In this document: one piece after another, positions 53,472 to 53,602 of the stretch
How positions within the stretch are numbered: the stretch's first letter is position 1
Layout: the number at the start of each line of letters is the position of its first letter
From: Myxococcaceae bacterium
Lineage (GTDB): Bacteria; Myxococcota; Myxococcia; Myxococcales; Myxococcaceae
Direction of reading: 5' to 3'
DNA: 53,602 nucleotides
NCBI GenBank assembly: GCA_016926755.1
Contig: JAFGNZ010000082.1
Coordinates: forward strand, 1 to 53,602
Notes under the pieces: model-generated
Seen by the model: the letters and a program-made list of their open reading frames with translations, nothing else
Told to the model about the DNA's origin: nothing
The model's database searches: none
Program-made: the position numbers and the translations under genes

Positions 53472-53602
53472 TTCGGGACCTCCTGCTGAATATATGGACC
53501 ACGGGCATGCCGCAATCCCCGGTAGTCGCAGGCGGGTTGAAGCAGCGAGCTGATCACGGATGACCCTGGGGAGGGAAGGCGAGAGCACCAGGCACGAAGC
53601 CA

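Overview
This window has the marks of a myxobacterium, most likely of the Cystobacter/Archangium/Stigmatella/Myxococcus group. It has very high GC with strong third-position GC, dense coding on both strands, and many lipoproteins with clear lipoboxes. It also has glycine-rich surface proteins of the AgmC type, a PilT-like ATPase, a sphingolipid-type desaturase and a lipoprotein toxin next to a candidate immunity gene. These assignments come from reading motifs by eye; no search was run. I see no tRNA, rRNA, CRISPR array, prophage or replication origin.

Left end (1-2523): a group II intron of about 1.9 kb on the minus strand. Its reverse transcriptase, domains V and VI and 5' end can all be located. 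It sits in degenerate flanking DNA that carries short repeats.

2.5-10.5 kb: a DUF2188 protein. Then a minus-strand run of M4 metalloprotease, cobalamin-binding-type radical SAM protein and collagen-like DUF7151 lipoprotein. Divergent from the run is a PhoD-like phosphodiesterase.

10.6-21.2 kb: a very large secreted GH81-like protein that appears to lack a catalytic glutamate, two divergent paralogous RND/MMPL exporters, and an acidic lipoprotein.

21.2-31.8 kb: central metabolism (NAD malic enzyme, glycogen debranching enzyme GlgX with strong hairpins behind it, beta-carbonic anhydrase, and a PQQ-type sugar dehydrogenase fused to a haem-binding tail), two secreted proteins, and a SitA-like lipoprotein toxin with its candidate immunity gene.

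31.9-42.5 kb: an acyl-CoA dehydrogenase and a dihydroceramide-type desaturase (lipid metabolism), a HipA-like kinase overlapping DUF3037, an S9 peptidase that starts at TTG, and a minus-strand group of dual-specificity phosphatase, TIGR00300-type ornithine cyclodeaminase-like enzyme, and a PilT paralogue with a duplicated N-terminal domain.

42.5-53.6 kb: a small LysM protein behind an AT-rich dyad, membrane and receiver-like proteins, a TIGR00266 protein, an AgmC-like glycine-rich protein with a MYXO-CTERM-like tail, an H-NOX haem sensor, a MerR-HTH/citrate synthase fusion preceded by a perfect operator-like dyad, a proline-rich EF-hand protein, a nucleotidyltransferase-like protein and a small unknown. 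The most biologically interesting items are the toxin/immunity pair, the double-N-domain PilT, the H-NOX, the eukaryote-like desaturase and the HTH-citrate synthase with its dyad.
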